This document shows positions 1 through 7,813 of a stretch of 64,000 bases of DNA, piece after piece. The DNA lies in the NCBI GenBank assembly GCA_043753895.1, contig JAYUWK010000128.1:1-64000 (forward strand), written 5' to 3'. The position numbers were made by a program, and so were the translations under genes. The DNA is from WLMZ01 sp043753895. Lineage in GTDB: Bacteria > Actinomycetota > Acidimicrobiia > Acidimicrobiales > Ilumatobacteraceae. Under the pieces are notes generated by a model. It had not been told where the DNA came from. It did not search any database and was given only the letters and a program-made list of their open reading frames with translations. How positions within the stretch are numbered: position 1 is the first letter of the stretch; each line of letters opens with the position of its first letter.

Positions 1-312
1 GAAGCCTGCGCTCACGAGTGTGGCGTCGGGGGTGGCGCCGGGGGTCCATGTTGCGCCGGTGGGCGCAGTGGCTGGGCTGACCGCGATGGCCGTGCCGCCA
101 TACTGGGCGAAGTACGTCTCAGCAGCGGTCGCGAGGGTCGCCTTGTCGGCGGCGCAGGCGCTGGTCTGGCCCTTGTCGGTGATACCGCGAACCGCGAACA
201 CCGTAACGGTGGCCAAGATTCCGAGAATCACGATAACGATCAGCAATTCGACGAGGGTGAATCCCTTGTTCTTCTTGCTGCTGGTCTCTTCTACTTCAAT
301 GTTGCTTTCCAT
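1..312 (-). CDS. pilA: type IV major pilin-like prepilin (3' end beyond window)
   Basis: Read on the minus strand, this gene starts at ATG 312 behind a clear GGGAGGA ribosome binding site and continues off the left edge (104 codons visible). The N-terminus is a short charged leader ending KKNKG, then FTLVELLIVIVILGILA. This is a textbook class III prepilin signal: PilD-type cleavage after Gly, N-methylated Phe+1 and Glu+5, followed by the hydrophobic assembly helix. A pair of Cys-containing and Ala-rich helical segments follows, as in small actinobacterial and Chloroflexota pilins. It should be the main or a minor subunit of a type IV pilus assembled in the inner membrane. It is divergent from the minor-pilin cassettes, which supports a pilus locus extending left of the window. 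The C-terminal head is not visible, so major versus minor pilin cannot be settled. Confidence 0.88.
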   Translation of the reverse strand, partial: MESNIEVEETSSKKNKGFTLVELLIVIVILGILATVTVFAVRGITDKGQTSACAADKATLATAAETYFAQYGGTAIAVSPATAPTGATWTPGATPDATLVSAGF

Positions 313-359
313 AGCTGTGGGTTCCTCCCGTAGTTGATCTGTCCCGTGAAACCTGCCGA

Positions 360-378
360 GGGAGACGTTCGCTCTCCC
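360..378. repeat. inverted repeat in pilin leader
   Basis: A perfect 6-bp inverted repeat, GGGAGA/TCTCCC, with a 7-nt loop in the leader of the minus-strand pilin. It could be an RNA hairpin or an operator half. Function unknown. Confidence 0.4.
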
Positions 379-413
379 GGCACGAAGAAGTGATCGGCAC
401 GTCAACTCAAACC

Positions 414-432
414 TTGAGAAATCGTTTCTCAA
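414..432. repeat. 8-bp perfect palindrome (TTGAGAAA-TCG-TTTCTCAA)
   Basis: The arms are perfectly complementary with a 3-nt centre, about 100 bp upstream of the minus-strand pilin start. The AT-rich symmetric form suits either a dimeric repressor/activator site or a short hairpin. No T-run follows on either strand, so a terminator is less likely. Confidence 0.45.
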
Positions 433-822
433 TCTTTGGAAAATCTTTCGCTGCGACTTCCTCACAGTCGATGTAGGCGCCACAAGATCTCCGTCGCAGC
501 CACCGTGAAATTCGTCGCGACGTCCGGCCGGTTCAGACAGTGCGGATTGTCGTAACAACGTGATCCTGCCGCCGTCGGTAAACGCCCTCTGCGGCGTCGC
601 CAGCGCCCATCCGGAATGGTTCCACCTTTGTGCCGTAGACGGCGAGGGTGTTCCAGTACTGCTCCTGGCAGCACTACAGGAGACCCGTGCCGCAGTTCGC
701 CCCGACTGTCGCGGCCCGGAAGCCTCCACAATTCGGTGTCAAGTTCTCGGGCCGACGCGCCGATAAAGGAGAGTGCGCTACCGAACACCTCGGGGATCGA
801 GATTGAAAAAGAAGACTCGGAT

Positions 823-1335
823 ATGACTAACGCGACGCGTCCACGGCTCGACAACTCCACTGCCGATCCTGCCCGGCGTGCGATACGAACGCGTGTGGCG
901 GACCTTGGCTTCACACTGACCGAGATGCTCGTTGCGATCACTCTGATGGGTGTCGCGGGAGTCTCGGTCCTGGGCGCGATGGCCGTTTCCGCCAAGGGCT
1001 CGGCCGTCAATGCGTCCCAGGCCGCCGCCGTCGTGTGGCTCCAAGGCGGCATTGACTACCTGGCCAAAGTGCCGTTCTCGTCGTGCACGACCGGCCAAGA
1101 GTCGGCCGTGGGGACTGCGTATCAAGCCAATTTGCAGGGCAGCGGTGCCCCCATCAGCCAACAGGGGTGGCCTCAGCAGAACATCACCGTCGTACAGCCG
1201 GTTTTGTTCTGGAATGGCACCCAGTTCAGCTCAACCTGTACGGCTTCCGGGAAGTTGCAACAGATCACTATTCGAGTCGTCAACGGCACCGGCAACTACA
1301 GCTCCACTGTCACCATGGTGAAGAGCAATGGCTGA
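823..1335 (+). CDS. PilV-like minor prepilin, cassette copy 1
   Basis: A 170-residue prepilin. The leader (residues 1-29) is followed by G29|FTLTEMLVAITLMGVAG, giving Phe+1, Glu+5 and a hydrophobic helix to about residue 50. The C-terminal domain contains a pair of Cys and ends TVTMVKSNG, close to the end of the copy-2 fragment at 5382. ATG 823 was chosen because it gives a leader of normal length; upstream in-frame sequence has no pilin features. A weak AAGAAG precedes it. The stop overlaps the start of the next gene by 8 nt, so the two are translationally coupled. Its likely role is a minor pilin in the tip or initiation complex of a type IV pilus. The PilV label rests on gene order and N-terminal type only. 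Confidence 0.8.
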   Translation: MTNATRPRLDNSTADPARRAIRTRVADLGFTLTEMLVAITLMGVAGVSVLGAMAVSAKGSAVNASQAAAVVWLQGGIDYLAKVPFSSCTTGQESAVGTAYQANLQGSGAPISQQGWPQQNITVVQPVLFWNGTQFSSTCTASGKLQQITIRVVNGTGNYSSTVTMVKSNG

Positions 1336-3439
1336 TTCATCCGAGCCAGGTGTGGGCACAGCAGGTCGACGTGATCGCGGGTTCAGCCTGATCGAACTGG
1401 TGATCATGATCGCTCTCACGGGTTTCATCACGACATCGCTCGTCGGCGGGATCATCGTGCTGCTGCGCAACAACGTCGCGGTCAGTACCCGCAACGCCGA
1501 CAATGCTGATCTGCTCGCCCTCGCGACATGGCTTCCACAAGATGTGAACTCCACCCCCACCGGAATTGTGGCGGGTACCGGAGTCGAGCTCGGCAATCTT
1601 GCATCGGGTTGCGCCACGGCCGACGTCGGCACTGGACTCCTCCGTCTCACATGGACCGAACAACAGACCACTGGGTCGGCCGACGTCTACCGGGTGAGCT
1701 ACCGCGCTGTGACCAGCAACGGCACCGCGTCGGTATCTCGCGTCTCGTGTAAGAACTATGGCACCGCCGTATCGAACATCGCCTCTGAGAAGCTCGCGCT
1801 CAATACCGATGGCAGCTTCCCCTTCGCTGTGACTTCAACCGTCAACTCCAACGGACAAAAAGTTGTCATGGCGGTGACGCAGCATCCGGGGACGAGCACC
1901 CAGAAGGTCGTCCAGATCGAGGCGACCAGCAAGAACCCAGGCGTGGCCACGTTGCCCGCGCCACCTCCCGCAGCACCTCCGCCGACGATGACGTTGAGCA
2001 CGGGCAGTGTGGCTGCGGGCAGCGGGCTGTCTGCGACCTTCTCGCTTTTCAAGTCGCTGGAGAACATCACCGTCTATCTGGACTACACGTATTCGACAGC
2101 AGTGTCGGCAGGCTCGATCGGAACTGGTACGGCAAACTCGAGCGGTGCTGTCAGTGGCGTAGCGCTGGCAATTCCGCTCAGTGCGACCAACGGAACGCAT
2201 CAAGTCTTCGCCGTTGGTGACTCAGGGAGTTTCGTCGCTGGCACCGTATCGGTCGTGAACGGCACCGTCACCTTCACGAACGGTGTCAACACCGTGGTAC
2301 CTGGCGGAACAATCAGCGTCGACGTCAACGGCTTCGATACCAACGACCTCGTGACCCTCTTACTCGACTCGAACACGGTGCTCGGCACGCTGACCATCAA
2401 GAACAACTCGAAGACACAGGTGCTGACCATACCCTTGACGACCGCTGGTGGTCAGCACGTCATATCCGCAAACGGTGCCACGGGCAGGGCCGCCATCAGC
2501 GGCCCGTTCTCGGTAGTCAGTTCATTGGCAATGCTGCCAACCACAATCGCCGAGACCCTCAGCACGTCGGCCGTCGTCTACGGCTACCGCGCGGCCGAAG
2601 GGATCTCGTATTACCTCGATTCGTCGTCGGGCACGTTACTGACAACCACGGTGGCCGACATCAACGGCTACAACAAGTCGACTCTTGTCATCCCGGCGTT
2701 CACCTCGGCCGGCTCGCACAATATCGTCGCAGTGGGCGATGGCGGCACGACAACCACCACGCCGCTCACGGTGACGTCGTCGGTGAGGGCGTACACGATC
2801 ACTGCGGTCACGCCGAGCATTACCGCAGGTTCGAACGCCACGCTGACCCTACAGGCGACCATCAACGGCGCAAACGATCCGACAGTCAATGGCGCATGGC
2901 TAATCGCCGTGACGGGCCCCACCAGTTCGCCGAACCTCACCGCTCCCACCGCAGCGCCAACGAGCGTGACCCTGGTCAACGGCGTTGGTACGATCTCGGT
3001 CAACCTGGTGAACGCGACGCCCACCAAGATCACCGTGACCGAAACAGCGTTCCCGAACCGCACCGGTCAGAGTACGGCCATTACCGTGTCAGCAGGCTCC
3101 GCGAAATCGTTGAATTTCGCAGTGACCTGCCCAGCATTGATTGGCAACAACTGGAATTCGGGCGTCACAGTGGTCGACCTGTACGGCAACGCCGTGAGTG
3201 GCGCCACGGTCACGATGACCTTCTCGCCGGTCATCTCGAGCAGCGTCAGCATCCGCTCGCTGAGCTCCAGCGGCTGGACCACGGTCACCTCCAATAGTAA
3301 GTACAGCGCCGTTACCAACTCGTCCGGCAGCACGCCCAGCTTCACTGCGACGGGTCCGACCGGCAACACCCACAAGCCTTCCGTACTTGTGACAGCCACG
3401 ACCGGCGTCTTCTCAACCAGTTGCACGGTGGGCTCGTGA
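1328..3439 (+). CDS. PilW-like minor prepilin fused to Ig-like repeat region, copy 1
   Basis: A 703-residue protein. Leader to G18, then FSLIELVIMIALTGF with Glu+5: a PilW-type prepilin N-terminus. Residues to about 200 form the pilin-like head. A Pro-rich linker (around 205-220) leads into a long Ser/Thr/Gly/Val-rich region of beta-strand character. This contains at least three units of roughly 90 residues, each with a motif such as GTHQVFAVGD, GGQHVISANG or GSHNIVAVGD, followed by bacterial Ig-like segments to the C-terminus with a final Cys pair. This is far longer than ordinary PilW proteins. I infer an extracellular adhesive stalk or head presented at the pilus tip. It overlaps the preceding gene by 8 nt and the next by 1 nt (TGATG), so the three form one operon. 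Confidence 0.8.
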   Translation: MADSSEPGVGTAGRRDRGFSLIELVIMIALTGFITTSLVGGIIVLLRNNVAVSTRNADNADLLALATWLPQDVNSTPTGIVAGTGVELGNLASGCATADVGTGLLRLTWTEQQTTGSADVYRVSYRAVTSNGTASVSRVSCKNYGTAVSNIASEKLALNTDGSFPFAVTSTVNSNGQKVVMAVTQHPGTSTQKVVQIEATSKNPGVATLPAPPPAAPPPTMTLSTGSVAAGSGLSATFSLFKSLENITVYLDYTYSTAVSAGSIGTGTANSSGAVSGVALAIPLSATNGTHQVFAVGDSGSFVAGTVSVVNGTVTFTNGVNTVVPGGTISVDVNGFDTNDLVTLLLDSNTVLGTLTIKNNSKTQVLTIPLTTAGGQHVISANGATGRAAISGPFSVVSSLAMLPTTIAETLSTSAVVYGYRAAEGISYYLDSSSGTLLTTTVADINGYNKSTLVIPAFTSAGSHNIVAVGDGGTTTTTPLTVTSSVRAYTITAVTPSITAGSNATLTLQATINGANDPTVNGAWLIAVTGPTSSPNLTAPTAAPTSVTLVNGVGTISVNLVNATPTKITVTETAFPNRTGQSTAITVSAGSAKSLNFAVTCPALIGNNWNSGVTVVDLYGNAVSGATVTMTFSPVISSSVSIRSLSSSGWTTVTSNSKYSAVTNSSGSTPSFTATGPTGNTHKPSVLVTATTGVFSTSCTVGS

Positions 3440-4908
3440 TGACTCGACGCAGACGACACCACCAAGGAACAACTGCTATGGCCCGACCACATGGCTCGAC
3501 AACGGGGCACCGCGACGATGGCTTTATGCTTCCACTGGCCCTGGTGCTCACGGTGACACTCGGTGCCGTCGTCGTCGGTTTGGCCGGCTACACCTCCACG
3601 TCATTGCTCTACGGACGCACGGTTCAGAACCGGGCGTATCGTCTGGCCGCTTCGGATGCAGGGATCCGGGTCGCGCTTGAGCAGCTCCGCACCAAGGCGG
3701 TGACGTGTACAGGCACGACCCAAACCGTGTACACCACCACCGTCAACACTAAGCCCGTGACAGTCACGTGCACACGAACCGCGGTCCTTTACACCGACGC
3801 GACCCAGTTCGCCCTCGTCGTCACCGGGGTCGGCGTGCCCCCCGGATCGAGCTCGTTTATCGCAGCGGGCACCAATAACTCGTCCAATCCCCGTCAGATC
3901 GGCGGCAACGTCTACTTGGCGACTCCGCCATCCAGCCTGGACAAGCCGGTCTCTATCACCGACGGCGACTTCTGGTACCCGGCCGCGTCAATTGGCGCAT
4001 GCACAGACCCGACCTACTCGAACCTCACGTTCAGCCCGGCGAGCGAACGGGGTTACAACTGCACCACGGCGACGTGGCAGTCGATGTTCCCCGTGCCGAC
4101 GCTGCCCACGCTGCCGACCATCGCTCGTGCCGCCACGGGGGTGGTCGACGGGCAGGGATGCACCGTATTTTCCCCAGGCGTCTACATCAGCCCGCCGGTC
4201 ATCGGTGCGGGAACGCAAAACTTCTTCAAGCCCGGCACCTACTACTTCAACTTCAACGGCCAAATCTCGATCAAGAATGCGTTGGTCATTGGTGGCGTTT
4301 CTGGCTCCACCGGCGCCGGTTCGTCCCCAGTCGCGAAGACGCCAACCACATTCGACCCCGGGTGGTGTGCATCGGCAGTCGCCACTGCGACCAGTGCGGC
4401 TGTGCCGAACACAGGCGTCACCTGGGTGTTGGGTGGCGGCAGCAGCATTGTCGTCGACCCCAACGCACGAATCGAGTTGTTCGCCCCACCGCGCGTCGAT
4501 GCCCTTCCGCAGATGAATCCTTCGATCGTTGCCCTGCAGACGGCCGCATCGGGTTACGCCGCGAACACACTCGGCACCAGTGGAACAGCGCTCATCGACC
4601 TGCAAGAGGGCTCGAACGACGGTATCGCAGTACACGGCGGCGTCTGGGCCCCTGCGAATTGGATCAACCTCGGCAACATCGCTCAGCGTGCGAATGGCGA
4701 ATTCATGGGCGGCGTTGTCATCGGCTTGATGAACATGCAGACATCGGCGAGCGCCGGCAACTTCAACATGAGCGTTCTCACCTCGCCAGCCCAGCTCAGA
4801 ATTCGCCTGACCGCGGTGGCAGACCAGCTGACGACGGTGCAGGTGGTCGCCCTCATCCGGCCGTCCACCGGCGATGTGTCGATCAACTCGTGGAGAGTTG
4901 CTTCCTGA
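3439..4908 (+). CDS. PilX-like minor pilin with large C-terminal domain, copy 1
   Basis: A 489-residue protein starting at ATG 3439, which overlaps the preceding stop; an upstream TTG is disfavoured. After a basic leader comes DDG|FMLPLALVLTVTLGAVVVGLAGY, a hydrophobic helix lacking Glu+5, as in the PilX/GspK type that caps pseudopilus tips. The large remainder alternates Gly/Ser turns with short strands (for example PGTYYFNFNG, GGVWAPANW, GGVVIGLMN) and looks like an all-beta fold, possibly a beta-helix. The end, INSWRVAS, matches VNSWGVQ at the end of the copy-2 protein at 9268. It completes the first V-W-X cassette. The function is inferred from position and N-terminal type; the C-terminal domain is not recognised. 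Confidence 0.72.
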   Translation: MTRRRRHHQGTTAMARPHGSTTGHRDDGFMLPLALVLTVTLGAVVVGLAGYTSTSLLYGRTVQNRAYRLAASDAGIRVALEQLRTKAVTCTGTTQTVYTTTVNTKPVTVTCTRTAVLYTDATQFALVVTGVGVPPGSSSFIAAGTNNSSNPRQIGGNVYLATPPSSLDKPVSITDGDFWYPAASIGACTDPTYSNLTFSPASERGYNCTTATWQSMFPVPTLPTLPTIARAATGVVDGQGCTVFSPGVYISPPVIGAGTQNFFKPGTYYFNFNGQISIKNALVIGGVSGSTGAGSSPVAKTPTTFDPGWCASAVATATSAAVPNTGVTWVLGGGSSIVVDPNARIELFAPPRVDALPQMNPSIVALQTAASGYAANTLGTSGTALIDLQEGSNDGIAVHGGVWAPANWINLGNIAQRANGEFMGGVVIGLMNMQTSASAGNFNMSVLTSPAQLRIRLTAVADQLTTVQVVALIRPSTGDVSINSWRVAS

Positions 4909-4939
4909 CAGCACCGCCCGTGCGTAGGAAATGAGAGTC

Positions 4940-5382
4940 CCGGGTCGGCCTTAAGAGCTCGGCGCACGACACTCTGTTCGCCTGTGCAGCAGGCCGGGCC
5001 AGCGTGAGCGTCAACGCCACGCTGTGTGCCGAAGAGGGCCAAACATTGCAGACTCAGGGCTCACCCTCGGCGGGGCTGCGGCCGATGCCTATGTCACACC
5101 CCGGTATCAGCAGATCGCGCGAACCGTGCCCCGAAGGGTTGCGACTACACCGTGTACGTGCAGGCTGCAGCGCAGTCCGAGGGTTGGAGTGCGGGTCAGG
5201 CGACGATCGTACAGTCCCGATACGCGCCCGGAGCAACGCCCGCCGTTGCCGGTTCATGGCTCAGCGGAGCATGTTCGGGCCTTGTTCCCGATGCTCTGCT
5301 CGTGCAGATCGTCACCGTCACGGTGACGAGTCCCGATGGAACGATCAAGAGTTCCGTACAGGTGGTGAAGAGTGATGTCTGA
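4940..5382 (+). pseudogene. broken PilV-like prepilin, cassette copy 2
   Basis: No single reading frame spans this stretch, but three successive frames carry pieces that match the copy-1 PilV-like protein. The frame around 4978-5060 reads RASVSVNATLCAEEGQTLQ, aligning with the post-helix region. A second frame (about 5060-5130) reads AAADAYVTPRYQQIARTV. A third, ending at 5382, reads from about GCDYTVYVQAAAQSEGWSAG through SVQVVKSDV, aligning with the copy-1 C-terminus. The prepilin signal near 4950 is only recognisable if short indels are assumed. Each frame change is in the same direction, as expected from single-base deletions. Either the gene is decayed or the assembly is poor here. Its end still overlaps the following ATG by 8 nt, as in copy 1. 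Confidence 0.65.
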
Positions 5383-6761
5383 CCATACAAACCCATGTCG
5401 CGACGACGGGATCAGCCTCGTCGAAATTTTGGTCGGAGTGGCCATCTTCGGACTGCTCATGTCCTCTTTATCCTTTGCGATCATCACGATCGTTCGCCAG
5501 AACACGAACACAACGGGCCGACTGAACAATGCGCGATCAGAGGAGTCTGTTGGCGTTTGGATGCCCGCTGACCTCGCCTCTGCGCAGACGGTAAGCCTCT
5601 TGCCGGCGCATCTCCTTGCATCCCGAACTGTCCGGTCGGCTTGGACGTCGGCGGTTCGAACGCACTGATGCTCACCTGGACCACACAGGATGCTGGTTCC
5701 ACCACGGCGGTGACCACGACGACCACCGTGTCGTACCGATACCTTCAGGTCGGCACGGAGTACCAGCTGATCAGGGTCAAATGCGTGAGCCTCGGTGGAG
5801 CGGCCCCCACGTGTAGCTCGGGTGTCGTGCTGCACAACCTCGACAAACCACCGGATGGACAGACTTGGATACCGGGCACCACCGTGCCGAGCTGGGTGAT
5901 CCAAGTGAGCCAGCCCCTCGATCCGGCTGATCCAGGCACAACCGGCACGACCATTCCGGCCGATCCGACCCGTCCAAGAATGCCCAACGTCTCGTTGTCA
6001 CAATCAACGGTGGAGGTAACGCCACCGGCGCCGGAGGCGGCCAGAACCAGATCAACCTGAGCGCGGGCGGTACTAACCGCAAGACCATCGACGCCGCCAG
6101 CCTCAATGGAACGCCGACGTTCAGTCAAACGCAGTCCCGCTGTGGCGGTCACATCGCGCTCATCATCGAAGAGTCGGGGTCCATCGGCTCTGCGTCGATG
6201 ACATTGGTCAAGAATGCGATCAGCAGCTTCATTGACAAGTTCGATGGAACCCCGGTTCAGCTCGAAATGGTGCTGTTCGACTCGAAGGCAACGGTGCTCG
6301 GAACCACGGGGTGGTCGCGGTATTTCGACATGTTGAACTCCGCCGACGTGGCGACGCTGCGCAGCTCGCTGTCGGTGCCGCGCTCGAGCGGTTCGACCAA
6401 CTACGAGGACGCCTGGTATCGCACGTTCTTCAACAGCGATGGCACCACACAGAGCCGCATTATCCCCGGCCTGGTGGTGATGTTCACCGACGGTATTCCT
6501 AATTACAGCCGCCTCAACGCCACCAACGCAACCGGTCCCACGTCGCCGCCGGCAGCGCTCGTCGGCTATCCGTCGGCAAACGGCAGCGGCTACAACCAAG
6601 AAGCCTTCTATCGCGCCAATGAAATTGCCCGGCTCTTTCGTTCGACAGTGCAGTTCATCGGTGTGGGGGTGGGCACCGAGATCGCGGGCACCTCGAGCTG
6701 GATCAACAGCGTGTCGGGCTGGCACTACACAAACCAGAAGGGCTACCACGCGGCCGTCGAG

Positions 6762-6833
6762 CGCAGTTTTCACTACCAGCGCAGTTTTCACTACCGGCGC
6801 AGTTTTCACTACCAGCGCAGTTTTCAGTACCAG
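6762..6833 (+). repeat. four tandem 18-bp repeats inside the vWA pilin gene
   Basis: Four head-to-tail copies of CGCAGTTTTCACTACCAG (units at 6762, 6780, 6798, 6816) with only two substitutions, in frame, giving RSFHYQ repeated. The unit preserves frame and is nearly identical at the DNA level, so it is recent. Such arrays can change copy number by slippage. Confidence 0.9.
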
Positions 6834-7043
6834 GCCAAGGTGGGCAGCGTCTGGACTGTGATGCTGCCAACGGATCCGAGGTATACGAGCGCCAGTAACG
6901 GCAGCAAGCGCACCGTGTACGAAGCAGCTCTCAACAACAGCTTCGACTTCTGGGATGCAGACGCCACACCCGCCAACTACAACGCTGCAGTCACTGGTGG
7001 CCGTCGAATCACCTATGAAGTACCAACCGGTAGCAACGACTAC

Positions 7044-7241
7044 TGGGAGACCACCACCCAGACACTCTTCAATGCAAACAACACCACCCCTGACGAGACC
7101 GATGGTTGGCGCGACAAGGCCTACTCGTCGCCGTTCCTCAGCTGGGAGACAACAACCCAGACGCTGTACAACGCAAACAACACTACGAACGATGGACTCG
7201 ACGGCTGGCAGGTGATCCAGGATTACTCGCTGCCCTTCGCC
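7044..7241 (+). repeat. two tandem 99-bp (33-residue) repeats
   Basis: Both units begin with codons for WETTTQTL, then NANNTT and DGW; they start at 7044 and 7143, exactly 33 codons apart. The DNA has diverged mostly at third positions, so this is an older, selected duplication in the C-terminal part of the vWA pilin. Confidence 0.75.
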
Positions 7242-7813
7242 AGCTTCACCACCAACAGCGTGACGATGAACAACAGCACGATTTTGACCCGACTGATCGC
7301 AGGCAATGATTACGGCGTGACCGGCATCCTGTCGGGCGGCGTCTACACGAACGCCACGCAGGCGAACATGTACATCCTGCCCGACTACACGGCCTTCCCG
7401 GCTGCGCTACAGGCGGTTGCGCTGGCGCAATGCGGCGGCACGATCACGATGCAGACAAAGGTCGGAGCCAGCGCTGCGGCCGAGCCGTTCACGTATCAGA
7501 CCACCTCGACGAAGGATGTCTCGGGAACAACCGTGAACATGGGTCAAAATGCGGTGACGACCTCGGCGCAGTTCACCAGCGGCACGCTCGACTTCTCGAT
7601 ATCGAGCGGTCAGTATCTCACCGTCGACATCCAGCCACAGAACCTCTCTGATCTCACGGCATACCAGCCAGTGAGCTGGTCGTGTAAAGCCGGGCCCAAC
7701 GTTCGCAGCTTCACCACCATTCCCATCGCTGGCACGACGTGGACGGGCGTCCGGGTACAGGTCGCAGCGAACGAGGCCGTCTCCTGCACGCAGACAGTGA
7801 CCCGAGTGACTCC

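Larger units (their letters stand above)
313..822. other. divergent intergenic region between pilin genes
   Basis: These 510 bases separate the minus-strand pilin from the first minor-pilin cassette. The left part forms the leader of the pilin and holds two perfect inverted repeats (360-378 and 414-432). The right part (about 509-766) has an open frame on the plus strand without a stop, starting at GTG 560, with no ribosome binding site and no recognisable domain; I do not call it a gene. An isolated AAAGGAGAG at 765-773 looks like a Shine-Dalgarno sequence but lies about 50 nt before the chosen pilin start. I compared the pilin leader with the c-di-GMP-I riboswitch consensus from memory and saw no match. 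Confidence 0.5.

Noticed and set aside
20..337. Plus-strand 105-codon frame at the left edge
   Set aside because: The opposite strand has a perfect prepilin with a ribosome binding site; this is its shadow.
313..480. c-di-GMP riboswitch in the pilin leader
   Set aside because: The conserved GEMM sequence blocks were looked for by eye on the minus strand and not found.
560..766. Possible 68-codon gene upstream of the first minor pilin
   Set aside because: No ribosome binding site, no recognisable motif and no counterpart in cassette 2; kept only as part of the intergenic description.
6762..6833. Short array that could be mistaken for a CRISPR
   Set aside because: Units are directly adjacent with no spacers, in frame within a gene, and only 18 bp long.
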